From Planctomycetaceae bacterium (lineage in GTDB: Bacteria > Planctomycetota > Planctomycetia > Planctomycetales > Planctomycetaceae): a stretch of DNA of 33,211 nucleotides. The notes below the pieces were generated by a model. It saw only the letters and a program-made list of their open reading frames with translations. It ran no database searches and was not told the DNA's origin. Below, piece after piece: positions 6,213 through 13,394 of this stretch (positions within the stretch are counted from its first letter, which is position 1; each line of letters begins with the position of its first letter). A program made the position numbers and the translations under genes. The stretch spans positions 1-33,211 of the forward strand of contig JAQGHS010000774.1 of the NCBI GenBank assembly GCA_028291605.1, given 5' to 3'.

Positions 6213-6953
6213 TCATTGTGTCGACTTGGTCTTATGCAATTTGTACAACTGTGCGACATCCTGCCACTTCAGTTCATTTGAGTGCCTGAAGTGGACGACA
6301 GCATGGCAGTTCGGACACAAGGGGATCAGATCCGCCACAGGATTGAGTAGATAGGTGCCGCCTTTTTGAGATACTGGGACGATGTGATGAACCTGAATCA
6401 AGCCTTCAGCATGCTCGCCGTAATGATCCTTAAAGATAATTCCACAGGCTTGGCATTTGGGAATCTTGTAGTGCCGTAGGCAAAGCTCTTTTGCCTTTGG
6501 GTCCCTTTCATACTTTCTAATTGTTGCTTCATAAGTTGCGCCCTCTTTGAATGTTAAGTAAGTCGGTATGAGGGGCCTTTGTGAAAGTTTGGGTGGTTCC
6601 GCGGGTTTCGTGTTTGTTTCTGTCGGAATAACATATGGTTCATTGATGTTATCGAGGTTCAAACACTGTAATTCCCGGAATCGATATCCATTTCTGTCGT
6701 CGTAATGCGCCTTGACGACACGGCGAAGTATTACGCGAGCATCAGATTGCTTGTTGATCTCATAAAGGCCGTCTCCGACCATTTTAAATAAATTGGGGTT
6801 TGATCCCATTTCAGATCTAAGGGACTGAGCTGGTGTCTCCTTAAACGAACAATACTTGCGCGTCAAAATCCGATTGGTGATGTCATCGAAATAGTGCAGG
6901 GGTGTGTTTCTGGATTCCCACAATACCACAAGGCACGCTTCAATATGTTGCAT
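6213..6953 (-). CDS. HARE-HTH / HNH endonuclease
   Basis: Residues about 1-70 (IEACLVVLWESRNTPLHYFD...GDGLYEI) fit the HARE-HTH winged helix found with restriction and chromatin proteins. The C-terminal part is an HNH nuclease: a zinc-binding CQAC, then HHIVPVSQKGG, then DLIPLCPNCHAVVH. HNH enzymes of this type cut DNA, often modified or foreign DNA. The HARE domain may read modified bases; this is known for the family, not seen here. A GGAA lies six bases before the ATG. The gene is on the opposite strand to the cassettes and looks richer in A/T than its neighbours, consistent with recent transfer. No methyltransferase partner is visible, so an orphan type IV-like defence nuclease is plausible. 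Confidence 0.8.
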   Translation of the reverse strand: MQHIEACLVVLWESRNTPLHYFDDITNRILTRKYCSFKETPAQSLRSEMGSNPNLFKMVGDGLYEINKQSDARVILRRVVKAHYDDRNGYRFRELQCLNLDNINEPYVIPTETNTKPAEPPKLSQRPLIPTYLTFKEGATYEATIRKYERDPKAKELCLRHYKIPKCQACGIIFKDHYGEHAEGLIQVHHIVPVSQKGGTYLLNPVADLIPLCPNCHAVVHFRHSNELKWQDVAQLYKLHKTKSTQ

Positions 6954-7091
6954 TAGAACTTTCCAAATCAGGGTCGATTATTGAGGATAACGTGATTGTC
7001 CCTACCCCCAAACTTCCCGTCGAGTGTAGTGCAAAAACGCGGGAACCACTTCCGCAAGGAGGCGTAGGTTCTGAGTACGTCACGCTCGGCC

Positions 7092-8489
7092 TCATCGCTT
7101 GTGGGCAAGGAATGCGTTCGACAACGCCTCCGCAGCCACCGGGTTCGATTGGAAGTGTTGGTGAACGTAGCTGGCCAGGATATTCCCTTTGGAAAAACCG
7201 CCGGGACGCTCTCCGCCTCCACGGGAATCTCGCAGACTGTACGGTCGGTGCCAGGCTCCGAGCTCAAAGGGTTCGACGATTTCTGAATAGTGGAATTCAT
7301 GACCGCGTAGCTGTGTGCCTGGTGGTCCAAACAATGTTTCTTCCGCAGACGTGGTGGCCGTGTATCCGAGTCGTTTGCAGCGTTCCAGCATGCGGGTTGA
7401 GAACGGTAGTAGTCCCACCATGGGCCAGGCCTGACTGCTCCGGTCAATAACTGTCTGGGCCAGATACATCATGCCGCCGCATTCGGCATAAATCGGCTTG
7501 TCGGTGGCGGCGAAGCGCGCGATTGATTGCAGCATGGACTCGTTGGCGGATAACTGCTGCGCGTGTTCTTCCGGGTAGCCACCTCCCAGGTACAGACCAT
7601 CAATGTCTGGCGGAAGTTCGGCGTCACGTAAGGGTGAGAACTCGACGATTCGCAGGCCGAAGTTTTGCAACAGTTCCAGGTTGTCGGGGTAATAGAAACT
7701 GAAGGCTTCGTCCATGGCGACCGCGACCGTTCCGCGGCAGTCTGCCAATCGGCCCGGCTGCGTTTCCCCAGACGACGAGCTGATCGCCGCGGCCGGAGTC
7801 GAATGCTGGCTGGCGAGTTTGTAGAGGGCGTCCATGTCGATTTGCTGTTGCACGGCAACGCCCAGTGCGTCGGTCACCGATTCGCCTGGAGCATTCAATC
7901 GGGGTGCCTTCAGGCCCAGGTGTCGAGACGGTAGTGCGGGGAAAGAATCTCGTGAAAACCAGCCTGCCAGATCGCATAAACCCGCGCCGGTTAAGGCCTC
8001 TTGCAACATCGACGCGTGGCGGCTGGAACCGCAGTAATTGGCGATGACGCCTGCGATGCGACAAGCGGGTTCGAATTCGGAAAAGCCCTTGATGCCGGCA
8101 GCGAATGACCGGCCCGCGCCGGTCGCATCGGCGACCAGCAGGACCGGCGCATTCAACAGCGATGCGATCTCGGCGGTACTGCCTTGCAGGGCTGTGGTGG
8201 ACGCCCCGTCAAACAGGCCCATCACCCCTTCGATAATCGCGATATCGGCGTCGCACGTTTTTTGTTCAAACAGACGTTGAACGTATTCTGGACTGAGCAT
8301 CCAGGTGTCGAGATTGTAGCTCACACGACCGGTCGCCAGGCGATGCCAGCTGGGATCGAGGTAGTCGGGACCGACTTTGAATGGCTGCACCTTGAGGCCG
8401 CGGGACCTCAATGCTGCCATCACACCCAGCGCAATCGACGTCTTGCCCACACCGCTGCGAGTTCCCGCAATAACCAGACGTGGAACCAA
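7092..8489 (-). CDS. cobB: Cobyrinate a,c-diamide synthase
   Basis: The 465-residue protein has the CobB/CbiA layout. An N-terminal P-loop ATPase carries GTRSGVGKTS (residues 9-18) and VGPDYLDPSWH. IIEGVMGLFDG follows. The C-terminal class I glutamine amidotransferase-like domain carries LYLGGGYPEEHA, the nucleophile cysteine in AECGGMMYLA and the histidine in YVHQHF. It amidates the a and c side chains of cobyrinate using glutamine and ATP. The start is TTG: a stop codon lies just upstream and a purine-rich AAGGGGAAGG precedes the TTG. It is the only cobalamin gene on the minus strand, reading away from the main operon. I see no riboswitch on its own strand. Confidence 0.93.
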   Translation of the reverse strand: MVPRLVIAGTRSGVGKTSIALGVMAALRSRGLKVQPFKVGPDYLDPSWHRLATGRVSYNLDTWMLSPEYVQRLFEQKTCDADIAIIEGVMGLFDGASTTALQGSTAEIASLLNAPVLLVADATGAGRSFAAGIKGFSEFEPACRIAGVIANYCGSSRHASMLQEALTGAGLCDLAGWFSRDSFPALPSRHLGLKAPRLNAPGESVTDALGVAVQQQIDMDALYKLASQHSTPAAAISSSSGETQPGRLADCRGTVAVAMDEAFSFYYPDNLELLQNFGLRIVEFSPLRDAELPPDIDGLYLGGGYPEEHAQQLSANESMLQSIARFAATDKPIYAECGGMMYLAQTVIDRSSQAWPMVGLLPFSTRMLERCKRLGYTATTSAEETLFGPPGTQLRGHEFHYSEIVEPFELGAWHRPYSLRDSRGGGERPGGFSKGNILASYVHQHFQSNPVAAEALSNAFLAHKR

Positions 8490-8610
8490 TGCCTTCCCCT
8501 TTTATTCGCGTTTGACTTCGATGAGATTCTCCGCCGGATGATACTCGATTTCGGTCAGGCGTCGAGCAGGTGGCGCAGCGCCCAATGGTATTCACTTTGT
8601 GGTTGAACTC

Positions 8611-8689
8611 GTGAGCGGCACGGCGCTAGCCGCCGGTTCTTCCAGGGAAATCGACGCACAGAACCGGTGGCTAGCGCCATTCCGCTCAC
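8611..8689. repeat. 30-bp imperfect inverted repeat (hairpin)
   Basis: Arms at 8611-8640 and 8660-8689 (core GGCGCTAGCC) match at 27 of 30 positions and enclose 19 bases. The hairpin lies in the 323-base gap between cobB and the riboswitch. It has no T-run on either side, so it resembles a dispersed palindromic repeat more than a terminator, although it could separate the divergent transcripts. Confidence 0.75.
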
Positions 8690-8774
8690 AGAGTATGGTC
8701 TCACGTTTTGGTTCGTGCGGCGACGTCAAACGGACGGGGAAAATGCGGAAAATATCGGCCAATTCACCAATCGG

Positions 8775-8803
8775 TTGATTCTGTGGATCGCTCGCGGTAG
8801 ACT
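8775..8803 (+). promoter_or_regulatory. Candidate sigma-70 promoter for the riboswitch transcript
   Basis: TTGATT and TAGACT are separated by 17 bases. Transcription would begin near 8810, directly before the first paired stem of the riboswitch at 8813. The match is by eye, and planctomycete promoters are poorly characterised, but the placement is what a riboswitch leader requires. Confidence 0.4.
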
Positions 8804-8812
8804 TCGTCCTTG

Positions 8813-8990
8813 AAATGGGTGCTTGCCTGAATCGTGAGATTTTGGCGAGAGAATAGGGAAGACGGTTAGATTCCGTCGCGGTCCCGCCGCTGTAACCGGG
8901 GACGAACGCTACATAAACCACTTCAGGCAACTGCCTGCGGGAAGGCGTAGCTAGTAGGCCGATCCGGGAGCCAGAAGACCTGCCCATTGT
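8813..8990 (+). ncRNA. Cobalamin riboswitch
   Basis: The conserved elements are in order: AGGGAAGACGGTTAGATTCCG, GCGGTCCCGCCGCTGTAA, GGGAAGGCG, and the B12 box AGCCAGAAGACCTGCC at 8969-8984 (consensus AGCCAGGAGACCTGCC, one change). A closing stem can form between AAATGGGT (8813-8820) and GCCCATT (8982-8988). These are the hallmark parts of an adenosylcobalamin-class aptamer, expected to repress downstream expression when B12 is abundant. The next genes are a small leader ORF and a DUF1559 gene, then the cobalamin operon. I could not identify a convincing terminator or ribosome-binding-site sequestering structure as expression platform. Confidence 0.93.
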
Positions 8991-9031
8991 CACTGTTGCG
9001 AAGAGTCGTGCTCGGTTGAGGTACGGACGCA

Positions 9032-9181
9032 ATGATGAGGGCACGGCATTGGGCCGGCCTTCTTTCTGTTGCTTTTGTAGCGTGTCACTACGCGCCTGTA
9101 TTGCTGCGCATCTGCGGCACTCAGCTCTCTCCCCCGGCATTTGCTCTTCGCTGTCCAATTCCTGGCGTTCGAAACGCCTGA
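9032..9181 (+). CDS. Possible 49-aa leader ORF after the riboswitch
   Basis: ATG ATG at 9032 follows a GAGGT at 9018-9022 and opens a 49-residue frame (MMRARHWAGLLSVAFVACHY...) ending in TGA at 9179-9181. It has an N-terminal basic-hydrophobic stretch like a signal or membrane anchor, and three cysteines. It is too short for the ORF track. Being the first ribosome-binding site after the aptamer, it could be the direct target of riboswitch control, or it may be chance. A 6-bp perfect hairpin (GGCGTT-CGA-AACGCC, 9164-9178) lies at its end. Confidence 0.3.
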   Translation: MMRARHWAGLLSVAFVACHYAPVLLRICGTQLSPPAFALRCPIPGVRNA

Positions 9182-9204
9182 AGCGTGGCAACGAGGAAAT
9201 TGCT

Positions 9205-10314
9205 ATGAAAAATGGTCGCTTGAGCTGGTTGTGTTTGGTCTCTGTTCATGGTCGTCAAACGCAGGGATCAATAGATTGCAAGACGTCGCTCGACACTGTA
9301 AGTGGGACGAAACCGCGTCGCGGTACGACTCCTTCTCGCGGGTTCACTCTGATTGAACTGCTGGTGGTGATTGCGATTATCGCCGTGCTGATTGCCCTGT
9401 TACTGCCGGCCGTGCAGCAGGCGCGCGAGGCGGTCCGCCGTGTCCAATGCAAGAATCATCTGAAACAGATTGGATTGGCGTTACACAGTTATGAGTCGAC
9501 GCATCGCTTCTGGCCTGAGCAGTCGGGTACGCCGCAACCGGGGCCGCTTTACAAGATGCCGATGAGCAGTTGGATGACGTCGGTCCTGCCCTATCTGGAT
9601 CAGGCCAATCTTTATCGGGGATATGATTGGAGTCGCGACTGGCACGACGTTGCCAATCTGGCCGTCGTCACGATGAACGTGCCTGTCTATAATTGCCCCT
9701 CCGCACCGATTCGTGAGGGGTTTGAGTATACAGTTCTGGTCACTTATGCAGACCCCGTCACCACGACGGCGACATTGGGGACACGCACGTTTTATTACGG
9801 CGCCACGACCGATTACACAAATGTGGGCGGTATTGGCACGAATTTGAACAATACTCTGACACAAAAAGTCACGAATCCGGGGACTAGCGGCATCTTAATG
9901 TCGAACGCGGTGTCGTTGGCGGCAGTCACCGATGGCCTGTCCAATACGATTCTTGTCGCTGAGTGTGCTGGCCGGCCCAATCTGTACCAACGCGGAATGC
10001 TGGTTCCAGACGGGACGACTCCGAAGACCTGGAGTGGTTCGTCGACAAAACCGTTTCCCGTGGGCGGAGTCTGGGCGAGCCATAACAAAGGGTTCTTGAT
10101 CGATGGGGCTCTGGCAAACGGTTACACTACCAGTACCCCCGGTGTGGCCTCCGTGAACTTTTCGAACGACAACGAGATCTACGCCTTCCATCCCGGGGGA
10201 GCGAATGTGTTGATGGCCGATGGATCGGTGCGCCTGGTCGCGGAATCAATGTCTCTGCAAGTGCTGTGTGCGATGGCCTCCCGTGCGGGCGGCGAAGTCG
10301 TGTCAATGGATTAA
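9205..10314 (+). CDS. DUF1559 pseudopilin-like protein (H-X9-DG C-terminus)
   Basis: Translation probably starts at the ATG at 9205, behind a GAGGA; the track start at 9016 is unsupported. A 44-residue basic leader is followed by the prepilin motif GFTLIELLVVIAIIAVLIALLLPAVQQAREA, a type IV pilin/secretion pseudopilin N-terminus cleaved after the glycine. The rest is the planctomycete DUF1559 domain, ending in FHPGGANVLMADGSVRLV, which has exactly the H-X9-DG spacing. DUF1559 proteins are very numerous in planctomycetes and their role is unknown. This one lies directly behind a cobalamin riboswitch and before the B12 operon, so it is probably B12-repressed. An inferred role is surface capture or import of corrinoids. 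The leader is longer than usual. Confidence 0.88.
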   Translation: MKNGRLSWLCLVSVHGRQTQGSIDCKTSLDTVSGTKPRRGTTPSRGFTLIELLVVIAIIAVLIALLLPAVQQAREAVRRVQCKNHLKQIGLALHSYESTHRFWPEQSGTPQPGPLYKMPMSSWMTSVLPYLDQANLYRGYDWSRDWHDVANLAVVTMNVPVYNCPSAPIREGFEYTVLVTYADPVTTTATLGTRTFYYGATTDYTNVGGIGTNLNNTLTQKVTNPGTSGILMSNAVSLAAVTDGLSNTILVAECAGRPNLYQRGMLVPDGTTPKTWSGSSTKPFPVGGVWASHNKGFLIDGALANGYTTSTPGVASVNFSNDNEIYAFHPGGANVLMADGSVRLVAESMSLQVLCAMASRAGGEVVSMD

Positions 10315-10341
10315 GAACCCCTGACAAAACCGGTTGTGGGA

Positions 10342-10377
10342 AGTTCAGAACCGCAAACTTTCAAGCGGTTCTGAACT
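10342..10377 (+). terminator. Perfect 13-bp hairpin between DUF1559 and bluB
   Basis: Arms 10342-10354 and 10365-10377 (AGTTCAGAACCGC and its exact complement) surround a 10-base loop. A T-rich GGTTTTGTT follows 11 bases later, not immediately, so this may be an attenuating hairpin rather than a standard intrinsic terminator. It could end the riboswitch-DUF1559 transcript or reduce read-through into bluB. Confidence 0.5.
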
Positions 10378-10496
10378 GATGCAGAGGTTTTGTTAGAGTT
10401 TATAAGATAGAAAACCGATCCGCGCCGCATGACGTTGCCTCGCAATCTGCGATGTCAGGTCTCGACTCTGGACCATGTGAAAGCAGGCTGACTCAG

Positions 10497-11138
10497 ATGG
10501 AATTGTATGAAGCCATCTATGGCCGTCGCGACGTCCGTCGATTCCAGGCAGAGCAGATTGCTGATGACGTGCTGGCTCGAATCCTGGATGCTGCTCACCA
10601 TGCCGGTTCAGTGGGCTTCATGCAGCCCTGGAATTTTATCGTGGTTCGCTCGCTGGACGTGCGCCAGCAAGTCTACGAGCTGTTTACCCGGGAAAATGCC
10701 AGGGCCGCAGAAAACTATACTGGTGAGCGGCGCGAGTTGTATGACTCGCTGAAGCTCGCGGGGATCCTGGAAGCGCCGGTCAGCGTGGCGGTCACCTGTG
10801 ATCGGAGTCGAAATGGGCCCGCTGTGCTCGGCAAAAACAGCATGCCCGAGATGGATCTCTACAGTACCTGTTGTGCCATTCAGAACCTGTGGTTGGCGGC
10901 TCGCAGTGAAGGGATCGGCGTCGGCTGGGTGAGCATCCTGGATCCCACGCTCGTGAAGCCCTTGCTGGGTATTCCCGACGACATTGTGCTGGTCGCCTGG
11001 CTGTGCCTGGGGATTCCCGTCCAGTTCGACGATCGTCCGATGTTAGAGACTGTGGGCTGGGAGAAACGATTGCCGCTGGAAGAAGTGGTCTTCGCGGAAC
11101 GCTGGCAAGAGCGCTGGGCCGCTGATTCCTCAAAGTGA
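10497..11138 (+). CDS. bluB: 5,6-dimethylbenzimidazole synthase BluB
   Basis: BluB is a flavin destructase that converts FMNH2 and O2 into 5,6-dimethylbenzimidazole, the lower ligand of cobalamin. The product matches the nitroreductase-fold BluB family: IYGRRDVRRF at the N-terminus, HHAGSVGFMQPWNFIVV, then a LWLAARSEGIGVGWVSIL segment and PDDIVLVAWLCLGIP. Starting at the ATG at 10497 gives 213 residues, close to family length; the track start at 10452 adds 15 non-homologous-looking residues. It is oxygen-dependent, which points to an aerobic lifestyle. It is the first enzyme gene of the plus-strand cobalamin run, 80 bases before cobQ. Confidence 0.92.
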   Translation: MELYEAIYGRRDVRRFQAEQIADDVLARILDAAHHAGSVGFMQPWNFIVVRSLDVRQQVYELFTRENARAAENYTGERRELYDSLKLAGILEAPVSVAVTCDRSRNGPAVLGKNSMPEMDLYSTCCAIQNLWLAARSEGIGVGWVSILDPTLVKPLLGIPDDIVLVAWLCLGIPVQFDDRPMLETVGWEKRLPLEEVVFAERWQERWAADSSK

Positions 11139-11144
11139 ATTTCC

Positions 11145-11222
11145 ATGACGCAGTATTTCCTACGTACGACAAATGACCAACTTCCATTCGCAATCGTGCG
11201 AATGCAGAGGGCGAGCCCATGA
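11145..11222 (+). CDS. Possible 25-aa ORF coupled to cobQ
   Basis: The frame MTQYFLRTTNDQLPFAIVRM... starts at ATG 11145 and ends with a TGA that overlaps the cobQ ATG as ATGA, the same coupling seen at six other junctions of this operon. An 8-bp perfect hairpin (CATTCGCA/TGCGAATG, 11185-11204) lies within it. No recognised family. It may be a coupling leader peptide or a coincidence. Confidence 0.25.
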   Translation: MTQYFLRTTNDQLPFAIVRMQRASP

Positions 11223-12763
11223 CTGGTCGCGTCCTGATGATCCAGGGTACGAGTTCCTCTGCAGGCAAAAGTTTGCTGGTGGCGGCGCTCTGCAGGATCT
11301 TCGCGCGACGTGGTGTTCGAGTCGCGCCGTTCAAGTCGCAAAACATGTCCAACAACGCGGCTGTTTGTGCGGACGGCGGAGAAATCGGACGCTCGCAGGC
11401 TTTTCAAGCATTTGCTGCGGGGATCGCGCCCACGGTCGACATGAACCCGATCCTGCTCAAGCCCGAGGCCGAGGTTCGATCGCAGGTGATTGTCAACGGG
11501 CGTCCCTGGAAGTCCCTCGACGCACGACAGTATTTCAACACGAAGCAGGCCCTGTGGCCGATCGTTACTGCAGCCCTGGATCGGTTGCGCAACGAGTACG
11601 AATTGGTTGTGATTGAAGGTGCCGGAAGTCCCGCCGAATTGAATCTGCGCGATGTGGAAATCGTCAACATGTCGGTGGCCCGGTATTGCCAGGCTCCCGT
11701 GCTGCTTGTCGGCGACATCGAGCGTGGCGGTGTGTTCGCCCAATTGCTCGGGACATTGTGGCTGCTCGATGACGACGAACGAACACTCGTGCAGGGCCTG
11801 TTGATTAACAAATTTCGAGGCGATGTGTCGTTGTTCGATGCCGGCCGGACGATGCTTGAGCAACGGGGTGGTGTTCCGGTCCTGGGAGTCATTCCCTGGG
11901 TCAGTGCGCTGAACCTGCCTGATGAAGATGCCGAAGTGCTGAGTCGGGTGTCCAACGGTTCCGCCCGGCCGGGGGACATCGACATCGCCGTGATTCGCCT
12001 GCCACGAATTTCTAACTTTGATGACTTTGATCCCTTGGCGACGGCCGCGGGTGTCCGACTGAGATACGTCGAATCGGTATCGCAGCTTGGACAGCCGCAC
12101 GCGGTCATCCTACCGGGAACCAAGAGCACGATGTCGGATCTGGACTGGCTGCGGCAAACGGGACTCGCCTCACGAATTGTGGAGTTGGCCGCGGTCGGAA
12201 CTCACGTCGTCGGAATCTGCGGCGGATATCAAATGCTGGGCCGGATTCTGCGCGATCCGGAACTGGTCGAGTCTGACGTCGAGCAAATGTCGGGACTGGG
12301 GTTATTGCCCACGGTGACAGTCTTTCAGACAAGCAAAGACACCAATCAGGTTCGCGGTGTGATTCGCGACGACCGCAATTGTCCCGGTGGTCTTGGTCAG
12401 GTCGTCGAAGGGTACGAGATTCACATGGGGCGGACATTCGGCGGCCGGCCCTGGCTGGAACTGTCGCGTTCCGAGGACGAGCTTTCTGCGGTATCAGACG
12501 GGGCGGCGTCGGACGACGGGCGGATCTGGGGCTGCTATCTGCATGGACTTTTTGGCAACGACGGTTTCCGGCAGTGCTGGCTAAAGTCGCTGAGAAAACA
12601 TAGTGAGTCAGAATCCCCGCTCAGCCAGCCGATTGAGCCAATCGGTGAGTTTGCGAATGCAGTGGAGGCCTCGTTGAATCGTCTCGCGAATCAGGTGGAG
12701 GAGGCTCTCAATATGGAGCGACTGGAACAAATCGTCTGGAATCAAGCAGGAGTCCTCCAATGA
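11219..12763 (+). CDS. cobQ: Cobyric acid synthase
   Basis: CobQ (CbiP) amidates the b, d, e and g side chains of adenosylcobyrinate a,c-diamide using glutamine and ATP. The 514-residue product has the P-loop GTSSSAGKSLL (residues 10-20), the family block APFKSQNMSNNAAVC, then ERGGVFAQLLGT in the synthetase domain. The amidotransferase domain carries the nucleophile cysteine in VVGICGGYQMLGR and a histidine in CYLHGLFGND. Length and order are normal for the family. Its stop overlaps the cobO start (ATGA), so the two are translationally coupled. Confidence 0.95.
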   Translation: MTGRVLMIQGTSSSAGKSLLVAALCRIFARRGVRVAPFKSQNMSNNAAVCADGGEIGRSQAFQAFAAGIAPTVDMNPILLKPEAEVRSQVIVNGRPWKSLDARQYFNTKQALWPIVTAALDRLRNEYELVVIEGAGSPAELNLRDVEIVNMSVARYCQAPVLLVGDIERGGVFAQLLGTLWLLDDDERTLVQGLLINKFRGDVSLFDAGRTMLEQRGGVPVLGVIPWVSALNLPDEDAEVLSRVSNGSARPGDIDIAVIRLPRISNFDDFDPLATAAGVRLRYVESVSQLGQPHAVILPGTKSTMSDLDWLRQTGLASRIVELAAVGTHVVGICGGYQMLGRILRDPELVESDVEQMSGLGLLPTVTVFQTSKDTNQVRGVIRDDRNCPGGLGQVVEGYEIHMGRTFGGRPWLELSRSEDELSAVSDGAASDDGRIWGCYLHGLFGNDGFRQCWLKSLRKHSESESPLSQPIEPIGEFANAVEASLNRLANQVEEALNMERLEQIVWNQAGVLQ

Positions 12764-13380
12764 CAACTGAAGACAGTGAAGCGCTGGCACACAAGGAAAA
12801 GATGGTCCGTCGCGACCAGGCATTTGAAGAGCGACAGGCCAAGGCGACCCGCGAGAAGGGGTTGCTGATTGTTCACACGGGGGCTGGCAAGGGAAAGACG
12901 ACCGCAGCGCTGGGAATGGTGTTTCGTGCGTTGGGAAACGGGATGAAGGTCGGCATCGTGCAGTTCATCAAGGGGGCGATGGAAAACGGTGAATCGGCTT
13001 TCATTGAGAAGCTGCGTTTGCAGGGAATGCCGATCGAACTGTATACGCTGGGCGATGGCTACACCTGGAAAACGCAGAATCTGCAGCAGGACATTGCGTC
13101 TGCCAGGCGTGGATGGGACAAGGCGGTGGAATTGCTGCGTGACCCCTCGTTTGACATGGTGGTTCTGGACGAAATGAACATTGTACTGAAATACGAATAC
13201 CTGCCTCTGGATGAGGTTCTTGCGGAATTGGCGGCCAAACGGGAAATGTTGCACGTCATTATTACTGGACGAAATGCCAAGGCGGGTTTGATCGAAGTCG
13301 CGGACCTGGTCACTGACATGACGCAGATTAAGCATCCGTATCGCTCGGGCATCAAGTCGCAGCGCGGGATCGAATTCTAA
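12760..13380 (+). CDS. cobO: Cob(I)yrinic acid a,c-diamide adenosyltransferase
   Basis: CobO/BtuR transfers the 5'-deoxyadenosyl group from ATP to the corrinoid cobalt. The 206-residue product has the family P-loop HTGAGKGKTTAALG (about residues 38-51), then VQFIKGAMENGE, LGDGYTW, VVLDEMNIVLKYEYL and HVIITGRNA, all typical of BtuR/CobO. The ATG overlaps the cobQ stop. cobT begins 14 bases after its stop. Confidence 0.95.
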   Translation: MTTEDSEALAHKEKMVRRDQAFEERQAKATREKGLLIVHTGAGKGKTTAALGMVFRALGNGMKVGIVQFIKGAMENGESAFIEKLRLQGMPIELYTLGDGYTWKTQNLQQDIASARRGWDKAVELLRDPSFDMVVLDEMNIVLKYEYLPLDEVLAELAAKREMLHVIITGRNAKAGLIEVADLVTDMTQIKHPYRSGIKSQRGIEF

Positions 13381-13394
13381 AAGGTGGTTGCAAC

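Noticed and set aside
10880-12100. 406-aa minus-strand ORF
   Set aside because: Shadow of bluB and cobQ; it spans a gene junction and has no recognisable domain.
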